A stretch of 5,422 nucleotides of DNA. Origin: Prolixibacteraceae bacterium. GTDB taxonomy: Bacteria; Bacteroidota; Bacteroidia; Bacteroidales; Prolixibacteraceae. The notes below the pieces were generated by a model, which ran no database searches, was not told the DNA's origin, and saw only the letters and a list, made by a program, of their open reading frames with translations. A program made the translations under genes and the position numbers. The stretch covers positions 1-5,422 of the forward strand of contig JACMKG010000196.1 in assembly GCA_014380255.1 (NCBI GenBank). The letters are read 5' to 3'. Positions 4,527-5,422 of this stretch are shown piece by piece (the stretch's first letter is position 1; the number at the start of each line of letters is the position of its first letter).

Positions 4527-4698
4527 ATGGCAAAGGACAGGGAATGCCGGACGGATGATCATCCTTTTCATAAAATCCATCTTCGGGATAAAAATTACAT
4601 GGGAACAGGCTATTTTACACCTTTCAATACCAGAACTAAGTAATTGTCCTAGTCTTTTGTTTTTAACACTGCATTTTTTACAGCTTACCCCTAAAGAC

Positions 4699-4734
4699 AA
4701 AACGTTTGATGAAACTGATTTCATCAAACGTTTT
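4699..4734 (-). terminator. Perfect 16-bp inverted repeat, probable ahcY terminator
   Basis: AAAACGTTTGATGAAA and TTTCATCAAACGTTTT form a perfect 16-bp stem with the 4-nt loop CTGA. It begins 84 bp after the ahcY stop on the minus strand. The stem is AT-rich and its T run is part of the stem, so it could work in both directions, serving ahcY and possibly transcripts from the left. It could instead be a processing or stability hairpin, or a binding site. Confidence 0.6.
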
Positions 4735-4818
4735 ATGTCATATCCTTTATATTTGGTGCCCGGGGCTTTTACCAGCTATTTTTCAGCATTATGCCGTTTT
4801 TTCTTACCTTCCCTGGTA

Positions 4819-5422
4819 TTAATACCTGTAATGTTCAGGTTTATAGGGACCATCGGGCGAAACTCCCAGGTAATCGGCCTGATCGGGAGTCAGAACAGTG
4901 AGCTTTACGCCCAGTTGTTCCAAATGCAAACGGGCCACTTCCTCATCCAGGTATTTAGGTAAACGGTATACATCGATTTCGTAATTGTTTTTCCATAGTT
5001 CAAGCTGTGCCAGGGTCTGGTTGGTAAACGAATTGGACATAACAAACGAAGGATGGCCGGTGGCACAGCCCAGGTTTACCAGTCGGCCTTCAGCCAGTAA
5101 ATAGATGGAATGCCCATCGGGGAACGTGTATTTATCAACCTGGGGTTTAATATTGGTTCTTTTGATTCCCGGCATATTTTCCAGGCGGGCTACCTGAATC
5201 TCATTGTCAAAGTGGCCGATGTTGCACACGATGGCCTGGTCTTTCATGGCCGCAAGGTGCTCAAGGGTAATAATATCCTTATTTCCGGTAGTGGTTACAA
5301 AAATATTGCCTTCAGATAGGACATCTTCCATGGTTTTTACCTCGAAGCCTTCCATAACGGCCTGCAAAGCACATATAGGATCGATTTCCGTAACAATCAC
5401 ACGGGCACCGTAGCTGCGCATG
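4819..5422 (-). CDS. ahcY: Adenosylhomocysteinase (SAH hydrolase), C-terminal part
   Basis: AhcY reversibly splits S-adenosylhomocysteine into adenosine and homocysteine with tightly bound NAD, which removes the product inhibitor of SAM-dependent methylation. The gene enters from the right edge; about 201 C-terminal codons are visible and the Met near 5421 is internal. Counting from that Met, visible parts are the NAD-domain segment [14 protein letters not shown] (8-21), whose Glu contacts the NAD ribose in known structures, then [10 protein letters not shown] (42-51), [10 protein letters not shown] (66-75), IKPQVD (91-96), [20 protein letters not shown] (108-127), MSNSFTNQ (128-135) and the terminal PYKPEHYRY. 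That tail carries the Lys and Tyr that reach into the partner subunit's NAD site. The GxGxxG loop and the N-terminal catalytic domain lie outside the window. The C-terminus is complete and shows no lesion. Confidence 0.97.
   Translation of the reverse strand, partial: MRSYGARVIVTEIDPICALQAVMEGFEVKTMEDVLSEGNIFVTTTGNKDIITLEHLAAMKDQAIVCNIGHFDNEIQVARLENMPGIKRTNIKPQVDKYTFPDGHSIYLLAEGRLVNLGCATGHPSFVMSNSFTNQTLAQLELWKNNYEIDVYRLPKYLDEEVARLHLEQLGVKLTVLTPDQADYLGVSPDGPYKPEHYRY

Larger units (their letters stand above)
4024..4818. other. Long intergenic region without a credible gene, rich in short repeats
   Basis: Between the lipoprotein stop and the ahcY stop I find no frame with a convincing protein. 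Open frames here mostly translate repeats or lie opposite ahcY. The region holds, in order: a tandem 7-bp repeat (4198-4211), a 7-bp hairpin (4238-4257), a degenerate tract with a period near 9 bp (4316-4384), an inverted array of 11-bp units (4437-4526), a 12-bp palindrome GGATGATCATCC (4553-4564) and a perfect 16-bp inverted repeat (4699-4734). The flanking genes are convergent, so promoters are not required here. The stretches 4024-4197 and 4565-4698 show nothing I can name. Confidence 0.7.

Noticed and set aside
4555..4962. 135-residue plus-strand frame
   Set aside because: It crosses the perfect hairpin at 4699-4734 and runs antisense into ahcY.

Overview
The window looks like chromosomal DNA from a member of the Bacteroidota, probably of the Bacteroidales/Marinilabiliales type. 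The evidence is the greA-HIT gene pair, start codons without Shine-Dalgarno sequences, promoter-like TAnnTTTG boxes, a Bacteroidota-style lipoprotein, a small anchored acidic protein ending in an LRKA-IYS-IL-RKY motif, and moderately AT-rich DNA with repeat-filled gaps. Both ends cut through genes.

Layout, left to right. Positions 1-231 hold the C-terminus of an EamA-type (DMT) membrane transporter. A 168-bp gap with an imperfect inverted repeat precedes ruvC (400-954, +). Next is a toxin-antitoxin island (about 955-1705, +): a 57-residue antitoxin (1101-1274) overlaps a ParE/RelE-like toxin (1268-1555). In the same frame, directly after the toxin stop, lies the 3' remnant of a second, HigB2-like toxin (1556-1705). 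On the minus strand a greA-HIT operon (2691 to 1810) ends at a strong terminator (1761-1786). The greA leader contains its own terminator-like hairpin between a candidate promoter and the start codon. Two genes diverge from about 3497-3573: a membrane-anchored, charged, internally duplicated protein of unknown function (2912-3496, -) and a lipoprotein with a Rieske-like domain that lacks all histidines (3574-4023, +). A gap of about 800 bp (4024-4818) has no credible gene but holds several kinds of short repeat, including a 4+4 inverted array of 11-bp units. The window closes with the C-terminal 200 residues of S-adenosylhomocysteine hydrolase (ahcY, -) and a perfect 16-bp hairpin downstream of it.

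The genes do not form one pathway. RuvC (Holliday junction resolution), GreA (rescue of backtracked RNA polymerase), the HIT protein (nucleotide phosphate hydrolysis or transfer) and AhcY (methyl cycle) are housekeeping functions. The accessory content is the toxin-antitoxin island and the repeats. The most interesting items are the 11-bp inverted array (4437-4526), the greA leader terminator, which resembles in layout the one giving GraL RNAs in E. coli, the in-frame junction of two toxin types, and the histidine-free Rieske-like lipoprotein. No complete new system could be demonstrated.
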